From Paenibacillus pinistramenti (GTDB lineage: Bacteria > Bacillota > Bacilli > Paenibacillales > Paenibacillaceae): a stretch of 64,000 bases of DNA. The notes beneath the pieces are model-generated. The model worked only from the letters and a program-made list of their open reading frames with translations. It was not told the origin of the DNA and did no database searches. The stretch is from the NCBI RefSeq assembly GCF_005869875.1, contig NZ_VAWG01000011.1, positions 62,001-126,000 of the forward strand, written 5' to 3'. Each line of letters starts with the position of its first letter. The first letter of the stretch is position 1. Shown piece after piece: positions 34,509 to 43,378 of the stretch. A program made the position numbers and the translations under genes.

Positions 34509-34514
34509 TATACT
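34509..34514 (+). promoter_or_regulatory. Possible -10 element and long leader before cshA
   Basis: TATACT at 34509-34514 is the best -10 in the 300-base gap before cshA; the matching -35 is poor. Transcription from it would give a leader of about 230 bases. The leader is AT-rich near its 5' end and holds no ORF, riboswitch or strong hairpin that I recognise. Confidence 0.4.
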
Positions 34515-34745
34515 ATTAAAGATATTCTTGAGTAGGTAGTGATTTCCATCTACGAATAATGACCGGAAGCACTTGTTTCATAATGAACTGTACCGTTTAG
34601 TGATTCTTAAGCTCGTCCGGTGCTAAAATTGTGTTTCCGTGAAAATTTTTAGGATTATTGGGATAGTCTATAAACGTTTACCGCTACTTAAGAATAACGT
34701 CAAGATTGTGGAGTTGTCCACCATATAGAAGGAGTTTGAACCCTA

Positions 34746-36317
34746 TTGAGCACATTTTCAGAATTCGGCCTAGAGCCTAAAGTCCTGCAAGCCATCACGG
34801 AGATGGGCTTCGAAGAAGCGACGCCGATCCAGACGAAATCCATTCCGGTTGCAATGACAGGCAGAGACTTGATCGGCCAGGCACAGACAGGTACTGGCAA
34901 GACTGCCGCTTTTGGACTTCCGCTGATCAACAAGATCTCGAAAGAAGAACGCATCGTTGCTTTGATTATGGCGCCTACCCGCGAGCTCGCGATTCAGGTA
35001 GCTGAAGAAATCGGTAAGTTGTCCCGCTTTAAAGGCATCCGTTCCCTGCCGATTTACGGCGGACAGGATATTTCCCGCCAAATCCGCGCTTTGAAGAAGA
35101 AGCCTCAAATCATTATCGGAACACCTGGACGTTTGCTTGACCATATCAACCGTAAGACGATCAAGCTGGATGATGTACAGACAGTCATTCTTGATGAAGC
35201 GGATGAAATGCTAGACATGGGCTTTATGGAAGATATTCAGGCGATCCTGAAGCTGGTGCCGGAAGAACGCCAAACAATGTTATTCTCGGCCACAATGCCT
35301 CCTAATATCCAGAAGCTGGCTCAGCAATTTTTGAAAGATCCCGAACATGTTTCCGTTATTCCTAAACAAGTCAGCGCCCCGCTGATTGATCAGGCTTACA
35401 TTGAAGTAAATGAACGCCAGAAGTTCGACGCTCTTTCCCGCCTGCTCGACATGGAATCGCCTGAACTGGCCATCGTATTCGGACGCACGAAACGCCGTGT
35501 AGACGAGCTTTCAGAAGCTCTGCAGAAGCGCGGTTACTCTGCTGACGGTCTGCATGGCGACTTGTCGCAGAACCAACGTGATACGGTAATGCGCAAATTC
35601 CGTGACGGCAGCATTGACGTGCTTGTGGCAACTGACGTTGCGGCCCGCGGTCTCGACGTTTCCGGTGTAACTCACGTAGTGAACTTTGACCTGCCTCAGG
35701 ATCCGGAGAGCTATGTGCACCGTATCGGCCGTACAGGACGTGCAGGTAAAGAAGGCGCGGCTTATTCCTTCGTTACTCCTCGTGAGATCGACCATTTGCA
35801 TTTTATTGAACGGGTCACACGTCACCGCATTCCTCGCAAGCCTTTGCCAAGTATTGCTGAGGCGATCGAAGGCAAACAGCGGATTACGGCTGAAAGACTC
35901 ATTGATATCGTAGAAAGCGGAGAGCTGAACGAATACAAAGGCATTGCAATTCAGCTGCTTGAGCAGTACGATTCCGTTAATCTGCTTGCCGCAGCAATCA
36001 AGCTGGTGACTGGCGGAGACAAGAACGAAAGTACTCATATCGAATTGACTCCTGAAGAACCAATTCGTGTGAAGCGCCGGAAGCCGGACATCCGTTCCAG
36101 CGGACGGAAGCCATCGGGTTACGGCAACCGCAACAGTGGAGGCGGAGGCGGCTCTTACAGACGGGACAACCGTGACGGCCGCAGTTTCGGAAGCGGTAAA
36201 GGCGGATACAGCAAAGAAGGCGGAAGCCGTGATTCTTCCCGTTCTTCCTCTTATGACCGCAAGCCGCGTCCAAGCGGAGAACGCCGTCCTTATAACCGCA
36301 GCGAAGACAACAATTAA
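34746..36317 (+). CDS. cshA: DEAD-box RNA helicase (CshA type)
   Basis: A 523-residue ATP-dependent RNA helicase. Q motif and motif I (AQTGTGKTA, near residue 45), Ia (APTRELAIQ), II ([10 protein letters not shown]), III (SATMPP) and VI ([10 protein letters not shown]) are all present in order. The C-terminal 90 residues are Gly/Ser/Arg-rich, an RNA-binding tail. CshA works with the RNA degradosome and in ribosome biogenesis in the cold. The TTG start is preceded by AAGGAG at 11 bases, and by an unusually long leader. A strong terminator follows. Confidence 0.93.
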   Translation: MSTFSEFGLEPKVLQAITEMGFEEATPIQTKSIPVAMTGRDLIGQAQTGTGKTAAFGLPLINKISKEERIVALIMAPTRELAIQVAEEIGKLSRFKGIRSLPIYGGQDISRQIRALKKKPQIIIGTPGRLLDHINRKTIKLDDVQTVILDEADEMLDMGFMEDIQAILKLVPEERQTMLFSATMPPNIQKLAQQFLKDPEHVSVIPKQVSAPLIDQAYIEVNERQKFDALSRLLDMESPELAIVFGRTKRRVDELSEALQKRGYSADGLHGDLSQNQRDTVMRKFRDGSIDVLVATDVAARGLDVSGVTHVVNFDLPQDPESYVHRIGRTGRAGKEGAAYSFVTPREIDHLHFIERVTRHRIPRKPLPSIAEAIEGKQRITAERLIDIVESGELNEYKGIAIQLLEQYDSVNLLAAAIKLVTGGDKNESTHIELTPEEPIRVKRRKPDIRSSGRKPSGYGNRNSGGGGGSYRRDNRDGRSFGSGKGGYSKEGGSRDSSRSSSYDRKPRPSGERRPYNRSEDNN

Positions 36318-36348
36318 GATCCAGCTTTGCTTTAGGCTGTTGAACATG

Positions 36349-36387
36349 AAACAAGGCGATGCCGGAAGGCTTCGCCTTGTTTTTTTA
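36349..36387 (+). terminator. Terminator of cshA
   Basis: AAACAAGGCGA / TCGCCTTGTTT stem, 12-base loop, then TTTTTT. Confidence 0.88.
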
Positions 36388-36489
36388 GGCCGTTTATCTA
36401 ATTTAAAGTTAGACAAACTGGAATGCGGCAGGGGAATAAGGTATAGTAAGAGCAGAGACAGTTAAAGAGAGGCGAGGGGGAGGACTTAC

Positions 36490-37305
36490 TTGGAATTCAG
36501 AGGCGTCACGGGCGGTTTATACCGCGTAACAGAATGGATCATGAGAATAGCGGGCAGCAACCTGTTATGGCTGGTTTGCTCTTCACCGTTTTTGTTTTTT
36601 GTGCTGACGAAACTGCTTATTGTTCTTAATGGCTTGGGGGAGGATGGAATTTCGGTTTACGCCATGGCAATCTTGGCACCGTTTACATTGTTCCCGGCAA
36701 CAGCCGCATTGTTCACTGTTGTCCGTAAATGGGTGATGGGGGAAGCTGATGTCAGTGTAACCCGGACCTTTTTCCGCGGATACAAAGAGAATTACAAGCA
36801 AAGCATGGTCGGCGGTATTTTCTATACGCTGCTGTTTGTAGTTATGGCCGTAGATTACACGGTTTATATGGGAAAAATGAAGAACCTTCAGGTGATCGGC
36901 ATGCTGATGCTGGTTCTGCTGGTACTGCTGCTGATTTCGATGTTTAATTTCTTCTCGATGGTTTCACACTATCATTTGAAGACGTCAACGATGATCAAGA
37001 ATGCGGTCCTGCTGACGATTATACGTCCATTCCGTTCCTTTTCCACTCTGGCGGGAGCGGCAGTTCTGCTCTATATGACCTACAGATTTTCTTGGCTGAT
37101 GGTCTTCGGTACGGCTACGCTGCTTGCCTGGCTGGCCTTTGTCAACTTCTACGCTACTTTTACCAAAATGCAGGCCCAGCTTGCCAAAATGAATGAAGCG
37201 GAAGAGGCCAAAGCTGCGGAGGCTGCAGCATCGGGTGCTGAAGCAGATCATGATGCTTCCGGGCCGTTAACGAACGGGGAGAACGGTAACAGCCGAAATT
37301 CCTGA
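36490..37305 (+). CDS. YesL family (DUF624) membrane protein
   Basis: A 271-residue membrane protein of DUF624. About five helices are seen, with the family start LYRVTEWIMRIAGSNLLWLVCSSPF in outline and the conserved LFTVVRKWVMGEADVSVTRTFFRGYKEN block near residues 77-104. The C-terminal 35 residues are Ala/Glu-rich and soluble. Members often accompany carbohydrate uptake genes, but none is here. The TTG start follows GGGGGAGG by seven bases. A 6S-like RNA gene follows. Confidence 0.88.
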   Translation: MEFRGVTGGLYRVTEWIMRIAGSNLLWLVCSSPFLFFVLTKLLIVLNGLGEDGISVYAMAILAPFTLFPATAALFTVVRKWVMGEADVSVTRTFFRGYKENYKQSMVGGIFYTLLFVVMAVDYTVYMGKMKNLQVIGMLMLVLLVLLLISMFNFFSMVSHYHLKTSTMIKNAVLLTIIRPFRSFSTLAGAAVLLYMTYRFSWLMVFGTATLLAWLAFVNFYATFTKMQAQLAKMNEAEEAKAAEAAASGAEADHDASGPLTNGENGNSRNS

Positions 37306-37376
37306 TCCAGTCGATCTGGAGAACCGGAGTAAATGATCTGGAGAATATTACAAGGCGGATGACCCTGGCCGGTTGG

Positions 37377-37405
37377 TTTACTTTTGCCGGCGCAGGCTCT
37401 ATAAT
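37377..37405 (+). promoter_or_regulatory. Promoter of the 6S-like RNA
   Basis: TTTACT at 37377-37382 and a perfect TATAAT at 37400-37405, exactly 17 bases apart. The predicted start is near 37412. Confidence 0.72.
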
Positions 37406-37411
37406 GAATAT

Positions 37412-37653
37412 ACATCCTGCGATGTGCGTTTCGGTTATTTGTTGTTTTGAACCAATGACAATGTCTAGGGAGATCTAAACGATCAAACGGCTGGAAAGCC
37501 CTATCTATATGATTAGGGGAATTCAAAAGTTTGGCTGCGGTCACCCACCTGCTGAGCAGGTTCACGGACACTGTAACCGGACGGCATATGCGGGACCTTA
37601 TCAAATTCATTAGAGCACCGGTTCGCCTTGGCGGATAGGTGCTTTTTATTTTT
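37412..37653 (+). ncRNA. Candidate 6S RNA (ssrS/bsrA-like)
   Basis: No protein fits this 240-base stretch. It starts just after a strong promoter and ends at a terminator. The ends pair: TCCTGC-g-ATGTGC (37415-37427) with GCATATGCGGGA (37584-37595), then CGGTTA with TAACCG, then TGAACC with GGTTCA, leaving large internal bulges and an inner region with the hairpins GGCT/AGCC and CCTGC/GCAGG. A long rod closed by a TCCTG-type end pair and about 190 bases long is the 6S RNA design, which binds RNA polymerase holoenzyme. The call rests on shape and size only; I could not align it. Confidence 0.55.
37614..37653 (+). terminator. Terminator of the 6S-like RNA
   Basis: AGCACC / GGTGCT outer stem with an inner TTCGCC / GGCGGA pairing, then TTTTTATTTTT. 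Confidence 0.8.
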
Positions 37654-37718
37654 CTGAATGATACAATGACTTGGAGTGCGATCATTATTTTGTCGGATTG
37701 ATGGAGGGGGAAGCGGGT

Positions 37719-38111
37719 TTGTCGCTAAGAAGAATGTTAACCGGATTGTTCCGAAGTGTTGAGGGAACGAGTGACCGTGCAAAATCGCCAGAGCTTAAGA
37801 CTCGTTATTATCAGCTTGGCAAAGATAAATTATGGGACGAAGTGAGCTCTACTTTGAAGAAGATTCCAGGCTATAAAGTGGTGCATGAAGTGCCTTCCGT
37901 AGGTGAAATTTTGCTGGAGAGAAAAAGCGCCTTTGGCCGGGTGATGGACATTACGGTTTCGATTGTCGGTACAGGCCCTACGCGCAGCGCAGTCGACATT
38001 TATTCGGCAACCCGCGGCTCCCTTGGGGATCTGGGTGCTAACTATCGGAATATTATCAGTTTATTCGGTATATTGGATAAGAAGCTGAGCCGTTACAAAA
38101 CAACGGCATAA
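37719..38111 (+). CDS. DUF1499-type cytosolic protein
   Basis: A 130-residue protein resembling DUF1499: the closing half carries VDIYSATRGSLGDLGANYRNI, the family signature, after a strand-rich middle (GYKVVHEVPSVGEILLERK). No membrane span. The TTG start at 37719 follows GATGGAGGGG; the open frame back to 37671 overlaps the region just after the 6S-like RNA terminator and is unlikely. Function unknown. A bidirectional terminator separates it from tpx. Confidence 0.8.
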   Translation: MSLRRMLTGLFRSVEGTSDRAKSPELKTRYYQLGKDKLWDEVSSTLKKIPGYKVVHEVPSVGEILLERKSAFGRVMDITVSIVGTGPTRSAVDIYSATRGSLGDLGANYRNIISLFGILDKKLSRYKTTA

Positions 38112-38122
38112 AGCCAATCAAT

Positions 38123-38157
38123 AAAAGCGAGTCCGTTTCCGGAACTCGCTTTTATTT
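38123..38157. terminator. Bidirectional terminator
   Basis: AAAAGCGAGT / ACTCGCTTTT stem with an inner CCG / CGG pair, then ATTTT. It lies between the convergent DUF1499-type gene and tpx. Confidence 0.85.
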
Positions 38158-38197
38158 TGCTCGAGCAGAATAAATTCGATGCTTCGAGGATATTTTT

Positions 38198-38716
38198 CTA
38201 TAACAGAGATTTAACGGCAGCAATCGCTTTGTCGTAATCCGGATGCTCGCCCATTTCGCTCAAATACTCGACATACTGGATCGTATTATCGGCATCAAGG
38301 ACAAAGATGGAGCGGTGATCAAGCTGAAGCTCTTTGATAAGTACGCCATAGGCTTCACCGAAAGCTCTGTGTTTATAGTCGGACAATGTGACGACACGGT
38401 CGATTCCGGCTGCTCCGCACCAGCGGGCCTGTGCAAAAGGAAGATCGACGCTGACAGTCAGTACGACGACCTGGTCACCGAGATTGTGGGCTTCCTGGTT
38501 GAAACGGCGGGTCTGCGCGTCGCAAACGCCGGTATCAAGGGAAGGAACGACACTGATGAGCTTGATTTTTCCATCGAAATCCTTCAGGGATACTTCTTCT
38601 ACCAAGCTTTTGTTCAGTGTGAAATCAGGGGCTTTATCGCCCGCTTTGAGTTCCGGGCCGACCAGAGTGATGGGATTGCCTTTAAAAGTAGCAGCTTGTG
38701 CACGTTCTTGCGCCAA
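38198..38716 (-). CDS. tpx: Thiol peroxidase (Tpx)
   Basis: A 172-residue atypical 2-Cys peroxiredoxin that reduces hydroperoxides using thioredoxin. The peroxidatic Cys is in [17 protein letters not shown] (about residue 65), and the resolving Cys in [12 protein letters not shown] (about residue 99). Length and both Cys fit Tpx. The TTG start follows AAAGGAGGAG by about eight bases. It is divergent from the rhomboid protease gene and is a one-gene unit. Confidence 0.96.
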   Translation of the reverse strand: MAQERAQAATFKGNPITLVGPELKAGDKAPDFTLNKSLVEEVSLKDFDGKIKLISVVPSLDTGVCDAQTRRFNQEAHNLGDQVVVLTVSVDLPFAQARWCGAAGIDRVVTLSDYKHRAFGEAYGVLIKELQLDHRSIFVLDADNTIQYVEYLSEMGEHPDYDKAIAAVKSLL

Positions 38717-38872
38717 ATAAATCTCCTCCTTTGGATGATCGGATATTGCGGCACTGGCGAAAGCTTGAACTGCAAGGCTTTTCGTGGTATTTCATGCCAA
38801 AATCCATTATAATCGTTTTAAAAAGCGCTTGTCCAATGAAATGAAATCAGCTTGCTAAAAGGAAGGTACAGC

Positions 38873-39496
38873 ATGATCTTTATCCGTTATGAGAACTGGA
38901 GAAATTATTTAAGATATTATCCGGTAACCTCTTTGATTCTGGTTACTAACTTGGCAATATACTGTATCCTCCTGTTTAACGGCGGCGCATCCAATCCGGA
39001 TACGCTGTTCCGCTTCGGGGCAGTTGGATCGGAGCTTCCTTACAGTCAGGACTGGTGGCGTTATGTTACGGCCATCTTTCTGCATGTCAGCTTCTCGCAT
39101 CTGCTGTTTAATTGCTTTGCCATTCTAGTGTTTGCGCCTCCGCTTGAACGGCTGCTTGGCTGGTGGCGGTATGCGCTCGTGTTTCTGGTCAGCGGTATAC
39201 TCGGAAATGCCCTGAGCATGGCGATGTACCGGCACGCGATGGAACCTACCTTGTCTGTCGGCGCTTCAGGAGCAATCTATGGGGTTTATGGAGCGTTTTT
39301 ATATATCGCGCTTCTACAGCGGCAGATTATGGATGAAGGCTCAAGACGGACCCTTTACGCGATTCTGATGGTGGGTGTCATCTTCTCCTTCGCGGTATCC
39401 AGTACAAACTGGATGGCTCATTTGGGCGGACTGATCGGCGGATTTTTTATGTACGGCCTCTTGATTCGTCTTACAGGACGATTCAAGACGCGTTAA
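38873..39496 (+). CDS. Rhomboid family intramembrane serine protease
   Basis: A 207-residue membrane protease with six helices. Catalytic Ser is in SVGASGAIYG (about residue 132), the partner His in WMAHLGGLIGG (about residue 182), and HLLFNCFAI in helix two supplies the oxyanion residues. No accessory domain is present. Substrates are unknown. AAAAGGAAGG lies five bases before the ATG; the frame is open from 38852. A LysR regulator gene follows within 40 bases. Confidence 0.93.
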   Translation: MIFIRYENWRNYLRYYPVTSLILVTNLAIYCILLFNGGASNPDTLFRFGAVGSELPYSQDWWRYVTAIFLHVSFSHLLFNCFAILVFAPPLERLLGWWRYALVFLVSGILGNALSMAMYRHAMEPTLSVGASGAIYGVYGAFLYIALLQRQIMDEGSRRTLYAILMVGVIFSFAVSSTNWMAHLGGLIGGFFMYGLLIRLTGRFKTR

Positions 39497-39535
39497 TATA
39501 GATAGGGATAGCAATGAAATGGAGCGGACAACGGA

Positions 39536-40438
39536 GTGGAACTAAGACAACTGCAGTATTTTGTAAAGGTAGCAAATAAAGAGCATGTGACCCAGGCGGC
39601 TGAAGAGCTGCATGTGGCGCAGTCTGCGGTCAGCAGACAGATTCATCAGCTGGAGAAAGAGCTCGGGGTAGAGCTCTTTAAGCAGAAAGGACGCAATCTT
39701 CAATTGACGGCCGTCGGGCAGCTTTTTCTGAACCGGATTGAAACCGTCCTTAAAGATTTGGACCGGGCTGTGGCTGAGGTCCATGAGTTTCTGGATCCGG
39801 AGCAGGGGGAGATCCGGCTTGGCTTTCCGCACAGTCTTGGTGTTCATATGCTCCCGATCATTATTGCCGAGTTCAAGAAGCGGTACCCGAATGTCAAATT
39901 CCGTTTCAAGCAGGGGATGTATACGACTTTAATTCGGGATGTAACGGAAGCGGAAGTGGATTTGGCTTTTATTTCGCCATTTCCGGAGCAGCATGAACAC
40001 GTAGTAGGAGATGTGGTATTAACCGAAGAACTGTTCGCCATCCTGCCCCCGGGACATCCGCTGGCGGGTGAGGAAGAGATTTCCCTGCAGCAGTTAAAGG
40101 ATGATAAATTCATTTTGTTTAATAAAGGTTATTCTTTGCGTCCGATTGTCCTGCATGCCTGTCTGGAGGCCGGATTCACGCCTAAAATTGCCTTTGAAGG
40201 AGAAGAAACGGACACCATCCGGGGTCTGGTCGCCGCCGGAATGGGAGTTAGTCTTCTGCCGGAAATGGCCTCGTACCATAATGGAAATCTGGTTCCGGCC
40301 CGAATTAAAATTGCTTCTCCCAAAGTGACGCGTACGATTGGCCTGATCTATCGTTCAGATGATAAGCTGCCGCTCGTTGCCCAGTCTTTCCGAAACTTTT
40401 TGTTGGAGCATTTCGATGTCAAGCCGGACCGGCACTAA
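39536..40438 (+). CDS. LysR family regulator, GltC-like
   Basis: A 300-residue LysR-type transcription factor. The helix-turn-helix is at residues 18-37 (VTQAAEELHVAQSAVSRQI) and the effector domain at residues 90-295. Opening MELRQLQYFVKVA and the FLDPEQGEIRLGFP and GLVAAGMGVSLLPE blocks match GltC, the activator of glutamate synthase in Bacillus. No glt genes lie in the window, so the target is open. The GTG start follows GGAG by 11 bases. A perfect terminator begins at its stop codon. Confidence 0.92.
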   Translation: MELRQLQYFVKVANKEHVTQAAEELHVAQSAVSRQIHQLEKELGVELFKQKGRNLQLTAVGQLFLNRIETVLKDLDRAVAEVHEFLDPEQGEIRLGFPHSLGVHMLPIIIAEFKKRYPNVKFRFKQGMYTTLIRDVTEAEVDLAFISPFPEQHEHVVGDVVLTEELFAILPPGHPLAGEEEISLQQLKDDKFILFNKGYSLRPIVLHACLEAGFTPKIAFEGEETDTIRGLVAAGMGVSLLPEMASYHNGNLVPARIKIASPKVTRTIGLIYRSDDKLPLVAQSFRNFLLEHFDVKPDRH

Positions 40439-40475
40439 AAAAACTCCCGCACATACCCATGTGCGGGAGTTTTTA
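40437..40475. terminator. Bidirectional terminator
   Basis: AAAAAACTCCCGCACAT / ATGTGCGGGAGTTTTT stem with a four-base loop, between the convergent LysR and YugP genes. Confidence 0.92.
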
Positions 40476-40493
40476 AATTGGAGTTAAAGATCA

Positions 40494-41177
40494 TCAATCG
40501 CGGTTGTTGTTTGTAAACATCAGAATGTAACGCAGAAGCTCCAGAACCGAGATCAAGGCTGCAGCCACATAGGTTAACGCTGCTGCATTTAATACCTTCC
40601 CGACACCCTTTGCCTCGCTGTGGGTTACATAGCCTTGTTCAAGCATTACCTTGCGCGCCCGGCTGCTGGCGTTAAACTCTACAGGAAGGGTTATGACCTG
40701 GAAGAGCACAGCTACCGAGAAGAAAATGATGCCGATTCCCAAGAGGTTAAAGGCATTGAACAAAATCCCGGCGAGAAGCAGGAAGGGAGCAACGCCGGAG
40801 GCAAAATTCACGATCGGGAAGATCCGGTGTCTTAGGACGAGCATCGGATAATGAACCTTGTGCTGAATGGCGTGGCCCACTTCGTGGCAGGCTACTGAAA
40901 CCGCCGAAATCGACCGCTCATAATAGACAGGCTCGGATAAACGGACAACTCTTTGAATGGGATCATAATGGTCTGTCAAGCTGCCTCGGACCGGTTCGAT
41001 CGGCACATCATAGAGTCCGTTCGCGTCAAGCATTCGCCGTGCCGCTTCCTGCCCCGTCATTCCGCTGTAGTTCGGAACTTCAGCATATTTGTTAAACGTA
41101 CCCTTAACCCTGAACTGGGCCCAAAGGGAGAAAATAAACGCGATGATAATCAAAAAGTACATTCCATCAAAGTACAT
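40494..41177 (-). CDS. yugP: YugP-type zinc metallopeptidase
   Basis: A 227-residue membrane metallopeptidase. The gluzincin-type HEVGHAIQH motif is at about residues 97-105, flanked by four hydrophobic segments at residues 5-18, 115-135, 137-160 and 198-220. FASGVAPFLLLAG and the Asn-Ala-Ser-Arg stretch fit the YugP family. Substrate and role are unknown. CGGAGGAA lies seven bases before the ATG. A MerR regulator gene precedes it by 31 bases on the same strand and may control it. Confidence 0.92.
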   Translation of the reverse strand: MYFDGMYFLIIIAFIFSLWAQFRVKGTFNKYAEVPNYSGMTGQEAARRMLDANGLYDVPIEPVRGSLTDHYDPIQRVVRLSEPVYYERSISAVSVACHEVGHAIQHKVHYPMLVLRHRIFPIVNFASGVAPFLLLAGILFNAFNLLGIGIIFFSVAVLFQVITLPVEFNASSRARKVMLEQGYVTHSEAKGVGKVLNAAALTYVAAALISVLELLRYILMFTNNNRD

Positions 41178-41208
41178 TTGCCATTCCTCCGTGAATTAAA
41201 ATTTGCTG

Positions 41209-41637
41209 TCAGGTGAAAGGTCCGTGGTTCATTAATAAACGGAGAGCCTCAATACAGGCCAGACTGGACGGCATGATATGCGTGGAGATCTTCTTAGCCT
41301 GTCCGGGTTTCATTTGCGAGATTAAAGGCTCCAGCTCTTTAACTTCACGTTCGAGCTGCTGCAGGTGAAGTTCCAGAGAGCTCACTTTCTCAGATACCTG
41401 GTCTTCGTTGATGTCCGTCAATTCTTCAAGTCTCGCGCGGATCTCCTCCAGCGTATATTTCTCCTGCTTCCATTGAATAATACGCTCCAGCCGGTTTAAG
41501 GTTTCACAACTGTATAAGCGGTAATTTTTATTGGTTCTTGTTTCTGGAAAGATTAAGCCAAGTTTTGTATAGTAGTCGATTGTTCGTTCGCTGACGCCTG
41601 CGGCTTTGGCCAGTTCCCCGATCCGGTACAATTTCAT
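41209..41637 (-). CDS. MerR family regulator
   Basis: A 142-residue regulator. The N-terminal winged helix-turn-helix reads YRIGELAKAAGVSERTIDYYTKLGL in outline (residues 4-28), then a long coiled coil for dimerisation (residues 75-105). The C-terminal part is short, without the Cys clusters of metal sensors. Only MetHis-type residues occur (THIMPSS). The start is set by the family; the ribosome binding site is weak. A perfect 9-bp dyad lies in its own promoter region, pointing to autoregulation. It stands divergent from amt and upstream of yugP. Confidence 0.88.
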   Translation of the reverse strand: MKLYRIGELAKAAGVSERTIDYYTKLGLIFPETRTNKNYRLYSCETLNRLERIIQWKQEKYTLEEIRARLEELTDINEDQVSEKVSSLELHLQQLEREVKELEPLISQMKPGQAKKISTHIMPSSLACIEALRLLMNHGPFT

Positions 41638-41693
41638 AGTCCCAATGGTCTCACTCCCTGTCCTAACCGTTTCTAATAATATATGTTGCTTCA

Positions 41694-41744
41694 TATAACG
41701 TATAATACAGGATTTCAAAGTATACAGTCAAACGTTATACTTTG
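41694..41744 (-). promoter_or_regulatory. Promoter and MerR-type operator upstream of the merR-type gene
   Basis: On the minus strand TTGACT and TATTAT are 18 bases apart near 41732-41703. Perfect dyad arms CAAAGTATA (41716-41724) and TATACTTTG (41736-41744) with an 11-base spacer overlap it. A further pair, TATAACGT (41694-41701) and ACGTTATA (41732-41739), overlaps both. Confidence 0.6.
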
Positions 41745-41857
41745 GACATAACCCTAAAATCTGCCGGCAGGAAGGTTTTTCATAAGTAAAACCTAACATG
41801 AAGAGTTATGTTATTGGGAAATGGAGTTATTTTTTTCAGCCGAATAAAAAAAACTTG

Positions 41858-41887
41858 TTGTCAAGTTGCTGATTTATTGATTATAAT
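41858..41887 (+). promoter_or_regulatory. Sigma-A promoter of amt
   Basis: TTGTCA at 41858-41863 and TATAAT at 41882-41887 with 18-base spacing. The start of transcription is expected near 41894. Confidence 0.72.
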
Positions 41888-41906
41888 CGCTGTAACATAA
41901 AAAACA

Positions 41907-41923
41907 TGTTAAGAAACATGACA
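41907..41923. promoter_or_regulatory. GlnR/TnrA-type box in the amt leader
   Basis: TGTTAAGAAACATGACA fits TGTNANAWWWTNTNACA at 15 of 17 positions, missing at two central ones. It lies just downstream of the predicted start of transcription, where a bound protein would block elongation; in Bacillus the TnrA and GlnR proteins use such boxes. Confidence 0.68.
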
Positions 41924-41940
41924 TTAAGGAGAGGGTTATA

Positions 41941-43332
41941 TTGAGGAAGAAGTGGTTGTTAAGCTTGCTTACTTTTGGTTCGCTGTTTGCAGTTCCTGTC
42001 TCGGCTTTTGCAGCAGATGATGTCACTGCACCGGCAGTAGAAATCGGCCTTAACTCCCTGTTTGTGTTCCTGGCTTTTATCCTGGTGTTCTTCATGCAGG
42101 CAGGATTTGCGCTCCTTGAAGCGGGTTCTGTGCGAATGAAAAATGCAGGGCATGTAGCCGGCAAGACGGTCTTAACGTTAGGAATAGGCGTAATTGCCTT
42201 CTGGCTGCTTGGCTTTGGCTTTGGTTTCGGCAACGGCAACGGGTTCTTTGGTTATACCGGTTTCTTATTTGGAGGAAATGCAGACACGGCATCCTTTGAT
42301 TCCTTGACGGCCTCCGGAGTTCCGATGGTGATCATGTTCCTGTTCCAGTTCTCCTTTGCCGCTGTATCGCTGGCCATTGCCTGCGGAGGTATGGCGGAAC
42401 GCGCTAAGCTTAGCGTGTACATTATTTTCGGCCTGCTGTTTATGATCGTTATTTATCCTATCATTGCTCACTGGGTTTGGGGCGGCGGATGGCTGGCGGA
42501 AATGGGAATGCAGGACTATGCAGGCTCCGCGGTTGTTCACTTGACGGGCGCAACTGCAGCACTGGTAGCGACCTTCCTGCTTAAGCCTCGTCTTGGCAAA
42601 TATAATAAAGATGGCAAACCTAACAGCATTCCAGGTCACAACCAAGTGTTGTCCGTATTGGGTGTAATAATTCTCTGGTTCGGCTGGTTCGGATTTAACC
42701 CGGGCAGCGGGCTGAGCGCAATGAATGACGGCTTCTTCGGATATGTTGCCTTAACTACAAATCTTGCAGCCGCAGCTGGCGGGGTTGCCGCTCTGCTCGT
42801 CTCCTGGGCTGTATTTGGCAAAGCCGACATTCCAAGCATGCTGAACGGTGTTCTGGCAGCGCTGGTTGCCATTACAGGTTCCTGTGCCTTCGTTGATCCA
42901 TGGGCCGCAGTAGTCATTGGCGTTGTGGCTGGCGTTCTTACCTTCTTCACGGCTCAATGGTTTGAGAAAGCCGGGCTTGACGATCCGGTTTATGCTTTCT
43001 CCGTACACGGGATTGCCGGGATGTGGGGTGCACTGTCAACTGGATTCTTCGCTACTCCAGAGCTTGCTGAAACGGTTGGTGTCGGTAAGGCAGGATTGTT
43101 CTACGGCGGCGGCTTTGAACAGCTTGGCGTTCAAGCTTTGGGTATGATCGGAACCTTCGTATTCGTACTGGTGCTTTCCTTCATTATTCTGGGGATCATT
43201 AAAGCAGTGACGGGCCTGAGGGTTACTGAAGAGGAAGAAACCATGGGTCTGGATATTAGTGAACACGGCACCTATGGTTATCCGGAACAAATGAGTATTC
43301 TGAACAGCGGAAGCAGAGAGATCAGCAAGTAA
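41941..43332 (+). CDS. amt: Ammonium transporter
   Basis: A 463-residue Amt channel with a signal-like first segment (cleavage likely after FAADD region, about residue 25) and about 11 helices. Visible family blocks are FFMQAGFALLEAGSVR, AHWVWGGGWLAEMGMQDYAGS, WFGWFGFNPGS and VHGIAGMWGAL; the twin-His pore is formed by the VVHLTG and VHGI segments. It imports ammonium under nitrogen limitation. The TTG start follows AAGGAGAGG. No glnK (PII) gene follows, which is unusual; a GlnD-like nucleotidyltransferase gene follows instead. A GlnR/TnrA-type box precedes it. Confidence 0.95.
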   Translation: MRKKWLLSLLTFGSLFAVPVSAFAADDVTAPAVEIGLNSLFVFLAFILVFFMQAGFALLEAGSVRMKNAGHVAGKTVLTLGIGVIAFWLLGFGFGFGNGNGFFGYTGFLFGGNADTASFDSLTASGVPMVIMFLFQFSFAAVSLAIACGGMAERAKLSVYIIFGLLFMIVIYPIIAHWVWGGGWLAEMGMQDYAGSAVVHLTGATAALVATFLLKPRLGKYNKDGKPNSIPGHNQVLSVLGVIILWFGWFGFNPGSGLSAMNDGFFGYVALTTNLAAAAGGVAALLVSWAVFGKADIPSMLNGVLAALVAITGSCAFVDPWAAVVIGVVAGVLTFFTAQWFEKAGLDDPVYAFSVHGIAGMWGALSTGFFATPELAETVGVGKAGLFYGGGFEQLGVQALGMIGTFVFVLVLSFIILGIIKAVTGLRVTEEEETMGLDISEHGTYGYPEQMSILNSGSREISK

Positions 43333-43378
43333 CTCTGCGAATCGAACTATAGAACGTTAGAGAGAGGAAGTGCACCGC

